Shown piece after piece: positions 45,852 to 54,915 of a stretch of DNA of 64,000 nucleotides. The notes beneath the pieces are model-generated. The model ran no database searches. It saw only the letters and a list, made by a program, of their open reading frames with translations, and was not told the origin of the DNA. The position numbers were made by a program, and so were the translations under genes. Position 1 is the first letter of the stretch; the number at the start of each line of letters is the position of its first letter. Source of the DNA: Calothrix sp. NIES-4101. Its GTDB lineage: Bacteria; Cyanobacteriota; Cyanobacteriia; Cyanobacteriales; Nostocaceae. The DNA is taken from assembly GCA_004296455.1 (NCBI GenBank), contig AP018280.1, positions 3,100,001 to 3,164,000 of the forward strand, in the 5' to 3' direction.

Positions 45852-46601
45852 ATGAGATTATTGCTAGTTATATCCTCTGTAATACTTTTATTATTGATTT
45901 TCTTTGTGGTATTTCCATTAATAAAGAAAATAGTTAAAAAGATAACAGGTAAAGAAATAAATTTTAATCCTGGGGTTAGTATACTTATGTTCTTTATAAT
46001 ATACATGATTATATTGTGTGTACTTTCTCAAATATATCTGATTATTTCAGGAGAAGTAGATTTAGTAAATGTACGTACATCTTTCTTCTCCGATAGAGTT
46101 AATAGTTCTAATACGGATAATTATTCTAACTTTATTTCCCAGGTAAAATTAAGCCTAAATTATAACACCACAGGTTTTATAAGTATGGTTGCTATGATAT
46201 TACTTTTCTCAAAATTTATGTACAGTAAAATTAAAATTATTAGAAAAAATATTAAAACTAAATTGATTTTTATTACATTTATTATTCTTTGGCTTTGTTC
46301 GGTTCCATCTAGTATAATCGAAGGGTACGAGAAAGAACTTCGCATCTCTGAAAACTCTGTAGTTCTTAACATGTTTAATAAGCGTAGAGTCGGTAAAACT
46401 TATAGTGATAATATCAGAGGTTCTGAAGAGTGTTACAGTATTAATAGTAAATATGATAGTAATAATTTTGATGACCTATCATGTGAGAATACTGCTCAAC
46501 TTTGTCAAAAAATGCGAAACTTAGGTGAACAAGATGTCCAATCCGAAAATATTGAAAAATTGAAGGATGTACAAAGTAGTTGTCATTCTCACGGGTGGTA
46601 G
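45852..46601 (+). CDS. Hypothetical membrane protein, unusually AT-rich
   Basis: This 249-residue protein has four hydrophobic segments: LLLVISSVILLLLIFFVVFP, VSILMFFIIYMIILCVLSQI, TTGFISMVAMILLFSKF and LIFITFIILWLCSVPSSII. Basic loops lie between them, and a polar Cys-containing C-terminal domain (about 170-249) includes ECYSINSKY, LSCENTAQLCQK and a final CHSHGW. No family is recognised. It is richer in A and T than neighbouring genes and stands alone between repeat-filled spacers, which suggests recent acquisition. No strong ribosome site precedes the ATG. Confidence 0.6.
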   Translation: MRLLLVISSVILLLLIFFVVFPLIKKIVKKITGKEINFNPGVSILMFFIIYMIILCVLSQIYLIISGEVDLVNVRTSFFSDRVNSSNTDNYSNFISQVKLSLNYNTTGFISMVAMILLFSKFMYSKIKIIRKNIKTKLIFITFIILWLCSVPSSIIEGYEKELRISENSVVLNMFNKRRVGKTYSDNIRGSEECYSINSKYDSNNFDDLSCENTAQLCQKMRNLGEQDVQSENIEKLKDVQSSCHSHGW

Positions 46602-46683
46602 AAAAATAAGGCGAAGCATAAAAAAGCAATATCGCTATCTCAATATTCTGACTTTACTCTGCGACAACCTCTGCATCAACAAA

Positions 46684-46757
46684 CAAAAAATCCCTCTCCA
46701 CTTAGAAAAGGGACACAATTTAGCAAAATTTTAGAGAAAGATCAAAAATTTCCAGAT
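46684..46757. repeat. Copy of the ileS 3' end plus terminator, left of the antitoxin gene
   Basis: AAAAAATCCCTCTCC, a short spacer, AAAAGGG and then AGATCAAAAATTTCCAG match with gaps the sequence at 47119-47193, where it forms the real ileS terminator and last codons. In minus direction CCCTTTTC...GGAGAGGGATTTTTT is itself terminator-like (46685-46712). This marks a duplication or insertion at the ileS 3' end. Confidence 0.6.
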
Positions 46758-46791
46758 GAGTAGTAGACAACTTCGAGGATAGGAGCCGTCT

Positions 46792-47022
46792 ATGTTATCG
46801 CCAGATTTGAAGGCACAAGTCTTTAAGTTGCCACCCAGCCATCGCCTCGCACTAATATGTCTCATTGTTGAATCTCTTCAAGAGAGTCCAGTTTCTCAAT
46901 CTGAACGCTCTGCTGCAATTGGGCGGATGCGAGGCTTGTTAAAAACAGACCGACCTACACCCACTGACGAAGAAGTGGCTGCCATGTTAGAGGAGCGACG
47001 GGTGGAGAAGTACCTCCAGTGA
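46792..47022 (+). CDS. Small antitoxin-like protein (addiction module component)
   Basis: This 76-residue protein has an N-terminal helix pair (LSPDLKAQVFKLPPSHRLAL, ICLIVESLQESP) and a charged C-terminus (TPTDEEVAAMLEERRVEKYL), the layout of cyanobacterial antitoxins that pair with PIN-type toxins. AGGAG lies 9 bases before the ATG. A downstream frame overlaps its stop (GTGA) and starts VKVLI, as a PIN toxin would, but is truncated. The gene thus appears to be an orphaned antitoxin. It lies between two copies of the ileS terminator region. Confidence 0.7.
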   Translation: MLSPDLKAQVFKLPPSHRLALICLIVESLQESPVSQSERSAAIGRMRGLLKTDRPTPTDEEVAAMLEERRVEKYLQ

Positions 47023-47111
47023 AAGTTTTGATCGCATTGTCAGTTTTTCGCAAACGCTGTCCAACGTTACTGAGACAACGCGATCGCATTTCATATCAAA
47101 CCACAAAATAA
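47019..47111 (+). pseudogene. PIN/VapC-type toxin, truncated 5' remnant
   Basis: A GTG overlapping the antitoxin stop by 4 bases opens a 30-codon frame. It begins VKVLI, the usual first strand of PIN-domain toxins (normally continuing D-T-N), but continues ALSVFRKRC and ends at 47111. The catalytic Asp is absent, so it cannot be an active nuclease. I take it as the remnant of the cognate toxin, left by deletion near the repeated ileS terminator. Confidence 0.5.
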
Positions 47112-47118
47112 CAACCAA

Positions 47119-47147
47119 TAAAAAATCCCTCTCCTAGCTGGAAAGGG
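47119..47147 (-). terminator. ileS intrinsic terminator
   Basis: In minus-strand direction CCCTTTCC, loop AGCTA and GGAGAGGG form a stem followed by ATTTTTTATT. It lies about 30 bases downstream of the ileS stop codon. Confidence 0.75.
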
Positions 47148-47177
47148 AAAAATTTTGGCTAAAAATTTATAACAAGA

Positions 47178-50069
47178 TCAAAACTTTCCAGCTAAAGCAT
47201 CAACACATCGCTCACATAACAACGGATCATCTTTTGATTCCCCAACATGGGTAGAATAATTCCAACATCGATCGCATTTCTCCCCTTCAGCATCAACTAC
47301 GCCAATTCCCCAATTTTCGCTCACAGAATTGTATTTTAATCCTGCAAGTTTCTGGGCGGAGTCTAACAGTTCAACTTGGGAAGTAATTAACAAATAACGT
47401 AATTCGTCGATACCGTTGCTATTATTTTCCAATGCCTGCAAAGAACTCCGTAATTCCTCATCATTGATGTACAGTAACACCTTCGCTTCCAAAGACGAAC
47501 CAATATTTTTATCAACCCGTGCTTGTTCGAGTACCTTGTTGACATCATTACGAATATCCCGCAATTTCTCCCAGAAGGCGGCGATTTCGGGATTTTGCCA
47601 TTTTGCATCTAAATTTACCCAACCCGCCTCAAATACCGATTTGTAGGGGGTTTTGTAGGGTAAAAACTGCCAGATATCCTCGGCTAAATGACATAATACA
47701 GGTGCGATCGCACGGGTTAAGTTTTCCAATGCCAGGTACAATACAGTTTGACAACTGCGGCGACGAAAACCGTCGGTAGTGCTGATATACAATCTATCTT
47801 TGGCGATATCGATATAAAAACTCGATAAATCTACCACACAGAAATTTTGGACTGTTTGGAAGAAACGGAAGAATTGAAAGCTTTCAAAGGCATCTGTGAC
47901 TTCGTTAAATACCTCCGTCATCCGGTGCAACATGTATTTATCGACTGCGGGTAATTTATCATAGGGAACCGCATGTTTTTCCGGGTCAAAATCATGTAAA
48001 TTACCCAACAAAACCCTGGCTGTATTCCGAATTTTCCCGCGAATGTCTCCCAATTGTTTGAGGACATTTTTACCGATACGTTGATCATTGGTGTAGTCTA
48101 CCGAAGACACCCACAACCGCAGCACATCTGCACCATAGGGAGGCTCTTCTTTTTGATTTTTACCGCCATTGATGACGTTATTTGGATCAAGTACATTACC
48201 CAGGGATTTACTCATTTTGAAGCCCTTTTCATCCAGGGTAAATCCATGCGTCAACACTGTTTTATAGGGCGCACAATCATTGACAGCCACACTGGTAAGT
48301 AAACTCGACTGGAACCAACCCCGGTGTTGATCGGAACCTTCCAAATATATATCAACTGGGTAACGTTCCAACTCAGGGCGCTGCTGCACCACCGAAGCCC
48401 AAGAGGAGCCAGAATCAAACCAGACATCCATCGTATCGAAGCCTTTGCGATATTTGCGTCCATTGTGGCGGTACTGTTCGGGTAACAATTCCTCCACCGA
48501 CATTTCCCACCAAGCATCGGAACCTTTTTCGGCAAAGATATCGCGGATATGATTGATGGTTTCTTCCGTCATTAATGGTTCGTTGGTTTCCTCATCGTAG
48601 AATACGGGGATAGGTACACCCCAACTACGCTGACGGGAGATACACCAATCGGAACGATCGCTTACCATCGGGGTAATCCGATTTTCGCCCTGGGCGGGTA
48701 TCCAACGCACCTCTGAGATTGACTTGAGGGCGCGATCGCGAAATCCCTCGACTGAGGCAAACCACTGCTCAGTTGCCCGGAAAATCGTCGGTTTTTTTGT
48801 CCGCCAATCGTAAGGATATTTGTGTTGATAGGGTTCTTCTTTTAACAAGGCACCTACCGCAGACATGGCATCAATCACCGCCTGATTGCCATCTCCTAAG
48901 ACATTCAACCCCGCAAACTGTCCCGCTTCCTGGGTAAAATTGCCGCCATCATCGACGGGGGAGAGAATTGGTAAACCATACTTTTGCCCAGTGATGTAAT
49001 CTTCTTGACCATGACCGGGAGCAGTATGTACTAAACCTGTACCGGAATCAGTGGTAATATAATCGCCACCAATCAGGATTTGACTCTCGCGATCGTATAG
49101 AGGATGCTTGTAGGTAGAGTGTTCTAATTGTTTCCCCTTGATTGTGGTTTTTACAGTTAAATTCACGCCGAATTTTTCAGCCAGAGAATCAACTAAATCC
49201 TTCGCCACAATCAGATACTTAAACCGAATCTCACTCTGCGTCTCTGCATCTGGGAGTGAGGAAACCTCCACCACTGCATAATCCAAATCAGGATTGACTG
49301 CCACAGCTAAATTCGCGGGAATTGTCCAGGGTGTTGTCGTCCAGATAGCCACACCCAAATCTGGCAAATATTCCCCCAAGGACGATTTAGCAGCATCCGC
49401 CAAACTTACCATCGGGAAAGCTGCATACATACTTCGGGATGTATGTCCCTCTGGATATTCCAACTCCGCCTCAGCCAAAGCTGTGCGTGAACTGGGACTC
49501 CAATTCACGGGCTTCAAACCGCGATAGATATATCCCTTCAAAAACATCTGTCCAAAAACATCAATTTGGGCAGCTTCATATGCCGGAGTCAGTGTCAAAT
49601 AGGGATTTTCCCAATCACCCCAAACACCATACCGCTTAAAGCTGGCGCGTTGCCCATCAACTGCCTCTAAGGCAAATTCCTTCGCTTTTTGACGCAACTT
49701 CAAAGGTGTTAAATTCTGCCGTTCTGCCTGTTTCATATTTTGCAGAACCTTCAACTCAATCGGCAAACCGTGGCAGTCCCAACCAGGAACATAGCGCACT
49801 TTTCGACCTTGTAAAAGTTGGTAACGGTTAATAATATCTTTGAGAATTTTATTTAAAGCATGACCAATATGCAATGAACCATTTGCGTAGGGTGGTCCAT
49901 CATGAAGTATAAATATATCGCCGGGATTTTCTTGCGAAAGGCGATCGTATATCTTGTTCTCTTCCCAAAACTTCTGTATTTCTGGCTCACGCTTCACCGC
50001 GTTCGCCCGCATGTCGAATTTTGTTTGGGGTAAATTTACTGTATCTTTGTAACTTTTAGCTTCTGTCAC
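47178..50069 (-). CDS. ileS: Isoleucyl-tRNA synthetase
   Basis: IleRS charges tRNA-Ile and edits misactivated valine. The 963-residue protein has the class I signature HIGH in PPYANGSLHIGHALNKIL, the editing-domain segment HTAPGHGQEDY, KMSKS in EKGFKMSKSLGNVLDPNN, and a C-terminal zinc site (CDRCWNYSTH...LLCERC). Length and order are those of bacterial IleRS with the C-terminal zinc domain. The start is GTG (GTGACAGAAGC) in a frame that gives the usual N-terminus LPQTKFDMRANAVKREPEIQ. A terminator follows at 47119-47147. Confidence 0.98.
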   Translation of the reverse strand: MTEAKSYKDTVNLPQTKFDMRANAVKREPEIQKFWEENKIYDRLSQENPGDIFILHDGPPYANGSLHIGHALNKILKDIINRYQLLQGRKVRYVPGWDCHGLPIELKVLQNMKQAERQNLTPLKLRQKAKEFALEAVDGQRASFKRYGVWGDWENPYLTLTPAYEAAQIDVFGQMFLKGYIYRGLKPVNWSPSSRTALAEAELEYPEGHTSRSMYAAFPMVSLADAAKSSLGEYLPDLGVAIWTTTPWTIPANLAVAVNPDLDYAVVEVSSLPDAETQSEIRFKYLIVAKDLVDSLAEKFGVNLTVKTTIKGKQLEHSTYKHPLYDRESQILIGGDYITTDSGTGLVHTAPGHGQEDYITGQKYGLPILSPVDDGGNFTQEAGQFAGLNVLGDGNQAVIDAMSAVGALLKEEPYQHKYPYDWRTKKPTIFRATEQWFASVEGFRDRALKSISEVRWIPAQGENRITPMVSDRSDWCISRQRSWGVPIPVFYDEETNEPLMTEETINHIRDIFAEKGSDAWWEMSVEELLPEQYRHNGRKYRKGFDTMDVWFDSGSSWASVVQQRPELERYPVDIYLEGSDQHRGWFQSSLLTSVAVNDCAPYKTVLTHGFTLDEKGFKMSKSLGNVLDPNNVINGGKNQKEEPPYGADVLRLWVSSVDYTNDQRIGKNVLKQLGDIRGKIRNTARVLLGNLHDFDPEKHAVPYDKLPAVDKYMLHRMTEVFNEVTDAFESFQFFRFFQTVQNFCVVDLSSFYIDIAKDRLYISTTDGFRRRSCQTVLYLALENLTRAIAPVLCHLAEDIWQFLPYKTPYKSVFEAGWVNLDAKWQNPEIAAFWEKLRDIRNDVNKVLEQARVDKNIGSSLEAKVLLYINDEELRSSLQALENNSNGIDELRYLLITSQVELLDSAQKLAGLKYNSVSENWGIGVVDAEGEKCDRCWNYSTHVGESKDDPLLCERCVDALAGKF

Positions 50070-50481
50070 AGCACTGATTGGTAAAGGAATATGAGGTCAG
50101 ATTTTCACTATTATCGGTGAGAAGTTGAGGAGTGGAGAATATTGTCAGGGAAATAATAATCTTCATAGTGATTTTCAAAGTTTTGTTGTAGTATAATTGT
50201 AACACGCAGTTCTGGAAATGGAAAAATGCGATCGCTCCAGGCATGTCTGGTTGAATACTTATCATTAAGACTGACACGGAGACTGAGAGACGCGGGGACG
50301 CGGAAAAGTTTTACCCGTAGGCAGAGGGATTATGTATATTACTTTTTCAGCTTGATGGCGGGATTAACAGTATTTACTGTTGGATTGGGGCGCAAACATA
50401 AGATTTTTTGTTAAATATGAAAATATTTTCTGTGCTTGCACCGAACCAACAACTGTGACTATTAGGAAATTATTACCAACG
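50070..50481. other. Spacer with purine-rich dispersed repeat between ileS and glgA
   Basis: Near 50268-50306 a GACTGACACGGAGACTGAG / GACGCGGGGACGCGG stretch belongs to the same repeat family as 39800-39910 and 56000-56165 (there in reverse orientation). A HIP1-like GCGATCGC lies near 50228. No convincing gene is seen; a 62-codon frame at 50226-50414 spans the repeat and is rejected. Confidence 0.5.
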
Positions 50482-51963
50482 TTATAACCATTGATGACGA
50501 ATCAAGTCGTAAATTTCCATGTACTTTTGAGCCGGATTTTTCCACGAGTAATCATATTCCATCCCTTGAATTGCTAACTTCTGGAATATATCGGGGTTGA
50601 GATTGTATAAATCTATTGCCCGTCCCATTGCCGACTCTAAAGCATAATTATCACTTTCAAAGAAGACAAATCCATTCCGTTCTTCTGGGATATGCAATTG
50701 ATCATAATCCCAATCAAACACGGTATTGACTAATCCTCCCACACCGCGAACAATTGGCACAGTCCCATATTTTAAACTGATGATTTGTGTCAATCCACAA
50801 GGTTCATAGTTACTAGGAACAACCATCATATCTGCACCAGCATAGATGAGATGGGATAATTCCTCATTAAAACCGAGTTCGAGATGAACATCAGGATTTT
50901 CAGCTAAAAACTTCTGCTCATGGGCAAACCAACTGTGAATACTGGGTTCTGTGGCGGAACCTAGTAATACAAATTGGGCATCTCGTTGCTGTGCATAATA
51001 AATTGCATGGTGAACCAAGTGAACACCTTTTTGAGCATCAAGTCTACCAATATATGCAATCAAAGGTTTATCACTATCAGCTAACTTCAGCCTTTCTCTT
51101 AATGCCTTTTTGTTATATGACTTTTGTGCAAATTCTGTAGTTGAGTAGTTGTATGGTATGTACTTGTCGCTTTCCGGGTTCCAAAAACCATAATCAATCC
51201 CATTGAGAACACCTTGAAAGCGATCGCGATGTTGATATAAAGTATGTCCCAAGCCACAACTAATATCAGTGTGCTGTGCTTCCCAAGCATGATAAGGCGA
51301 TACTGTCGTGATAGCGTTCGAGTAAGTAATACCACCCTTCATCATGTTTAAAGCAAATGGGTTAAAGTTATCCCGTAATTTATCGTATTGGAAGTAATAT
51401 TCGGGACGATTCAAACCTGTTGCCTGCAAGACTTCATTCCCACATATCCCTTGATGCTTAAAATTGTGGATGGTGTAGCAAATGCGCTGATATTCCAAAC
51501 CGTGATACTTATACATTTCATACAGCATCACCGGAACTAATCCCGTTTGCCAATCATGACAATGGATAACATCTGGAGTCTTGTTACTTTGCTGTAAAAA
51601 TTGCAATGCCGCCTTACTAAAAAAGGCAAATCGCATCACATCATCATTACAACCGTAATAGCAACCGCGATGAAAGAAATTATCCGGCGAATGCGGTTCA
51701 ATAAAAAAGCACACCCGTCCATGCACCCAACCGCAGTATACTGAACAGTGAATTTGACCATCGTACCAAGGCACCCACAACTCGCGGTATGCATCATGCA
51801 AACCCCAAATATGGTCATAACGCATACAATCATACATCGGGAGAATTAACTCGACGGTATGCCCCTGATTTTCTAGTTCCCTGCTCAATCCGTACACCAC
51901 ATCCCCTAACCCCCCCGCTTTGATGACAGGAGCGCATTCTGAGGCTATTTGCACGATGTACAC
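50482..51963 (-). CDS. glgA: Glycogen synthase (ADP-glucose:glucan glucosyltransferase)
   Basis: GlgA extends alpha-1,4-glucan chains from ADP-glucose. The 493-residue GT5 enzyme has the N-terminal ECAPVIKAGGLGDVVYGLSR with the ADP-glucose binding KxGGL motif, IHCHDWQTGLVP, CYTIHNFKHQGI, YIGRLDAQKGV and the C-terminal YEPCGLTQIISLKYGTVPIV with the catalytic Glu/Cys region. The start is GTG at 51963 with AGGGAG about 9 bases upstream. Length is normal; the sequence is of the cyanobacterial second-isoform type as far as I can judge, which is inference. Confidence 0.95.
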   Translation of the reverse strand: MYIVQIASECAPVIKAGGLGDVVYGLSRELENQGHTVELILPMYDCMRYDHIWGLHDAYRELWVPWYDGQIHCSVYCGWVHGRVCFFIEPHSPDNFFHRGCYYGCNDDVMRFAFFSKAALQFLQQSNKTPDVIHCHDWQTGLVPVMLYEMYKYHGLEYQRICYTIHNFKHQGICGNEVLQATGLNRPEYYFQYDKLRDNFNPFALNMMKGGITYSNAITTVSPYHAWEAQHTDISCGLGHTLYQHRDRFQGVLNGIDYGFWNPESDKYIPYNYSTTEFAQKSYNKKALRERLKLADSDKPLIAYIGRLDAQKGVHLVHHAIYYAQQRDAQFVLLGSATEPSIHSWFAHEQKFLAENPDVHLELGFNEELSHLIYAGADMMVVPSNYEPCGLTQIISLKYGTVPIVRGVGGLVNTVFDWDYDQLHIPEERNGFVFFESDNYALESAMGRAIDLYNLNPDIFQKLAIQGMEYDYSWKNPAQKYMEIYDLIRHQWL

Positions 51964-52799
51964 TTGTTCTACTCCCTGCTTAATAAAAGTTCATTTATAG
52001 ATTCATCATTAAGTATATGGGATATGTACTCATTGACAAACATTTGTATGGATGTAGTACAGCAAAAATCTATCTTTTGCTGTAGGTGCATATCCACAAA
52101 ATAATTCCTACCAACAAAAACAAGACTCAACACGATTCAGGTTAAAGAGAAGCTCGTATCATTATGTCCCCGGCTAGATTACAAGTGTTTTTACAACTTG
52201 TAATATAAGATGCTTGTACATGTTCGCATATGTCAAATTTATTTAAGAAATTGTATTTTTTGTAACAAAAATAATAGTAATTTACTTTATAGTATAATCG
52301 CTAACCAAAAAACAGCCGTACTGCTATCGAATAAATAGTTGCAAAAGAATAATCATGTCAGTGTTTAAGTAATTATTTGATTAAAACTTGGTTAATTACA
52401 AAATAAATACTTCAGCCGTTGTTTGTTTGCCAATTTTAAATTTAAAGTATGTCGTTGATATGTCTAGCAAAAAGCAAATTATTTTCATTGTTAGATATTA
52501 AAACTACTATTTTTTCCTTCCTGGGCTGGATACATAAGCTTGACCCAGAGAAAGATACGGCTTATCTCAATGGATTCTCAAAACTTATACTTATGATAAT
52601 AAAAAGACTATGTTATGTATCTGGAGATATAAGGAACATCATAACGAAAGACATATGTACAAATATAGGACTTATTAACTTATAATAAAGAACAATTAAA
52701 GTAACTTTAAGTTTTTCTTTGTCAAAGTAATCGAGGCGAAAGGTTAGTAAGTTATATCAACTATCTCAACCCCCAGTAACATAAAAGACACCAAAACAT
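51964..52799. other. Long AT-rich intergenic region between divergent glgA and a glycosyltransferase
   Basis: About 835 bases without a clear gene. One 78-codon frame at 52449-52685 (starting MSLICLAKSKLFSLLDIKT) is open but has no ribosome site and no recognisable family, so I do not call it. The region should contain the divergent promoters of the two carbohydrate genes. Confidence 0.45.
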
Positions 52800-54092
52800 A
52801 TGAACCCTCAATCAGAACGACGTATTGCATTAATTTCATTCCACGGCGATCCCGCAATTGAAATTGGTCGAGAGGAAGCAGGAGGTCAGAATGTCTACGT
52901 GCGTAATGTCGGGGAAGCCCTAGCCCGACTTGGATGGCAAGTTGATATGTACACGCGCCGAGTCAGCGCAGCGCAAGAAGAAATAGTTCAACATACCCCA
53001 GGTTGTCGCACAATTCGCTTTAGTGCAGGTCCGCTTGAGTTTATTCCCCGAGATGAATTGTTCCAGTATTTACCGGAGTTTATCGATAAATTTCTCAACT
53101 TCCAGCAGGAAAACCATCTTGTCTATGAAGTAGTGCATACAAACTACTGGATGTCTGCTTGGGCGGGAATGTATTTAAAGAAAGTAATTGGTAGCAAGCA
53201 AGTTCACACATATCATTCGCTGGGCGCAGTTAAGTACGCCACTGTCGAAAATATTCCGCCCATAGCCAGCCAGAGACTGGAAACTGAGTGTAAAGTTTTG
53301 GAAACGGCAGAACGGATAGTAGCAACAAGTCCGCAGGAAAGGGCACATATGCGTCAATTGGTTTCTACCAAGGGAAGTATTGATATAATTCCTTGCGGTA
53401 CTGACATACAACGCTTTGGTTCCATAGATAGAGACGCTGCCAGAGTTGCATTAAACATCGAGCCTGATGCCAAGTTAGTGTTATATGTCGGACGCTTTGA
53501 TCATCGTAAAGGTATTGAAACCTTAGTTCGAGCAATGCGAAAGTCGCAATTTTATGGTGACGAGAAACTGCAAATTATTATTGGTGGTGGGAGTGTTCCC
53601 GGACAAAGCGACGGTGTTGAGCGCGATCGCATTGAAGGTATTGTAGATGAATTAGGATTACGGGCTTGTACTACATTTCCCGGTCGTCTCAGTCAAGAAA
53701 TTCTTCCTACCTACTACGCTGCTGCGGATGTTTGTGTAGTACCCAGTCATTACGAACCGTTTGGATTAGTGGCGATTGAAGCAATGGCAAGTGGTACACC
53801 TGTAGTTGCCAGTGATGTTGGCGGACTGCAATTTACTGTAGTTCCGGGGGAAACAGGTTTACTGGCACCACCACAGGATGTGGCGGAATTTGCCAAAGCG
53901 ATCGATCAGATTATTTCTAATCCTGAATGGCGGCATAAATTAGGTGAAGCCGGAAAACGTCGGGTTCAAACTAAATTTAGTTGGGATGGTGTGGCAAATC
54001 AACTGAGTGAACTTTACTTACAAATCATACAAACGCCAACGCCAGTTGAGAAGGTAGTAGCACCAGAAGCGGAACCAGCATTTAGTAAATAA
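52800..54092 (+). CDS. GT4-family glycosyltransferase, sucrose-phosphate-synthase-like
   Basis: This 430-residue GT-B enzyme starts IALISFHGDPAIEIGREEAG followed by GQNVYVRNVGEAL, the N-terminal GG(Q/H) loop of sucrose phosphate synthase-like and related glycosyltransferases. The C-terminal half has VLYVGRFDHRKGIETLV, PGRLSQEILPTYYAAADVCV and the E-x7-E motif EPFGLVAIEAMASGTPVVAS. Cyanobacterial sucrose-phosphate synthases can be of this short, single-domain length, but other GT4 enzymes share all these motifs. The acceptor is therefore not fixed. It is divergent from glgA and ends at a strong terminator hairpin. Confidence 0.85.
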   Translation: MNPQSERRIALISFHGDPAIEIGREEAGGQNVYVRNVGEALARLGWQVDMYTRRVSAAQEEIVQHTPGCRTIRFSAGPLEFIPRDELFQYLPEFIDKFLNFQQENHLVYEVVHTNYWMSAWAGMYLKKVIGSKQVHTYHSLGAVKYATVENIPPIASQRLETECKVLETAERIVATSPQERAHMRQLVSTKGSIDIIPCGTDIQRFGSIDRDAARVALNIEPDAKLVLYVGRFDHRKGIETLVRAMRKSQFYGDEKLQIIIGGGSVPGQSDGVERDRIEGIVDELGLRACTTFPGRLSQEILPTYYAAADVCVVPSHYEPFGLVAIEAMASGTPVVASDVGGLQFTVVPGETGLLAPPQDVAEFAKAIDQIISNPEWRHKLGEAGKRRVQTKFSWDGVANQLSELYLQIIQTPTPVEKVVAPEAEPAFSK

Positions 54093-54165
54093 AATCTTCT
54101 CAGGATTATCGCCAACGCGCTCATTGTTCAGTCAATTTAATACTTTTGGGAAAACAGCCATTTTT

Positions 54166-54190
54166 AGAGCAGTTCTACTGCTCTTTTTCG
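54166..54190 (+). terminator. Intrinsic terminator after the GT4 gene
   Basis: AGAGCAGT, a three-base loop and ACTGCTCT form a perfect 8-bp stem followed by TTTTTC. It lies about 75 bases after the stop codon. Confidence 0.85.
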
Positions 54191-54251
54191 ATGTATATAT
54201 CCCTTTATTACCATTACTGACTGAAAATAATAGAAAAATCAAAGATAAAAC

Positions 54252-54563
54252 CTACGTTTTTTTAACCTCACGAGCCATGTTGAGGAAGTAGTCATCAATT
54301 TTGGCTTTTTTGCGGCGGTTAGTGGTAGCAGAATAAGAAGAAGTAGTATCTTGCTTATTTTCAATGCGCTCTTTGGCTTCACTCCGTTTCATGGTTTGCG
54401 CCTCATCTGTTTCCAAGAAATAATCAGTTTGAGTCAGACCGAAGCGGCTAGCAAAAAAGCCAAAGAAATTTTTGATCGAGTTCGCAACCAATTTAAACAC
54501 AACAGAGAAAAAAGCGAACACGCGAATAAAAAAGTTGCTAATAGTTTGAATTATTCCAGACAC
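54252..54563 (-). CDS. Conserved small cyanobacterial protein of unknown function
   Basis: This 103-residue protein has an aromatic, Phe-rich amphipathic or membrane N-terminal half (IQTISNFFIRVFAFFSVVFK, SIKNFFGFFASRFG) and a polar, basic C-terminal half rich in Lys, Arg and Ser (TTNRRKKAKIDDYFLNMARE). The start is GTG, preceded by GAGGGCGGT. The compact Phe-rich start suggests peripheral attachment to a membrane. I recognise it only as a small conserved-looking cyanobacterial protein and cannot give a function. Confidence 0.65.
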   Translation of the reverse strand: MSGIIQTISNFFIRVFAFFSVVFKLVANSIKNFFGFFASRFGLTQTDYFLETDEAQTMKRSEAKERIENKQDTTSSYSATTNRRKKAKIDDYFLNMAREVKKT

Positions 54564-54915
54564 AGCACCGCCCTCAATAAATTTACATAACTCATTCTAT
54601 TATGATATTTTTAACACTAAAGATAGTCTGCCAATAGATGTATTTATATAATGACAATTGACTAAAAATTACTAATGAATCTTCTGTTGTGCATTGCCTT
54701 CACCGCTCCCAGTCCAGATTTACAGGCGATCGCATTTCCAAATTAAATACTTATATTTTTATGTCAAAATTGTTAAATATGCACAGTAAAATAGTATATG
54801 CGAACAGAATAAGTTCCCTACTATCTTCTCACCTCATCACCACCACCGCACCTGTAAGTATTTAATTTCCAATCCAACATAATTCCAAATCCAAAATCAA
54901 TGCAGGAGATTTACT

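Noticed and set aside
50226-50414. 62-codon plus-strand frame between ileS and glgA
   Set aside because: It is formed by a purine-rich dispersed repeat that also occurs elsewhere in the window and has no good ribosome site.
52449-52685. 78-codon plus-strand frame upstream of the GT4 gene
   Set aside because: No ribosome site or family similarity; likely chance opening in AT-rich DNA.
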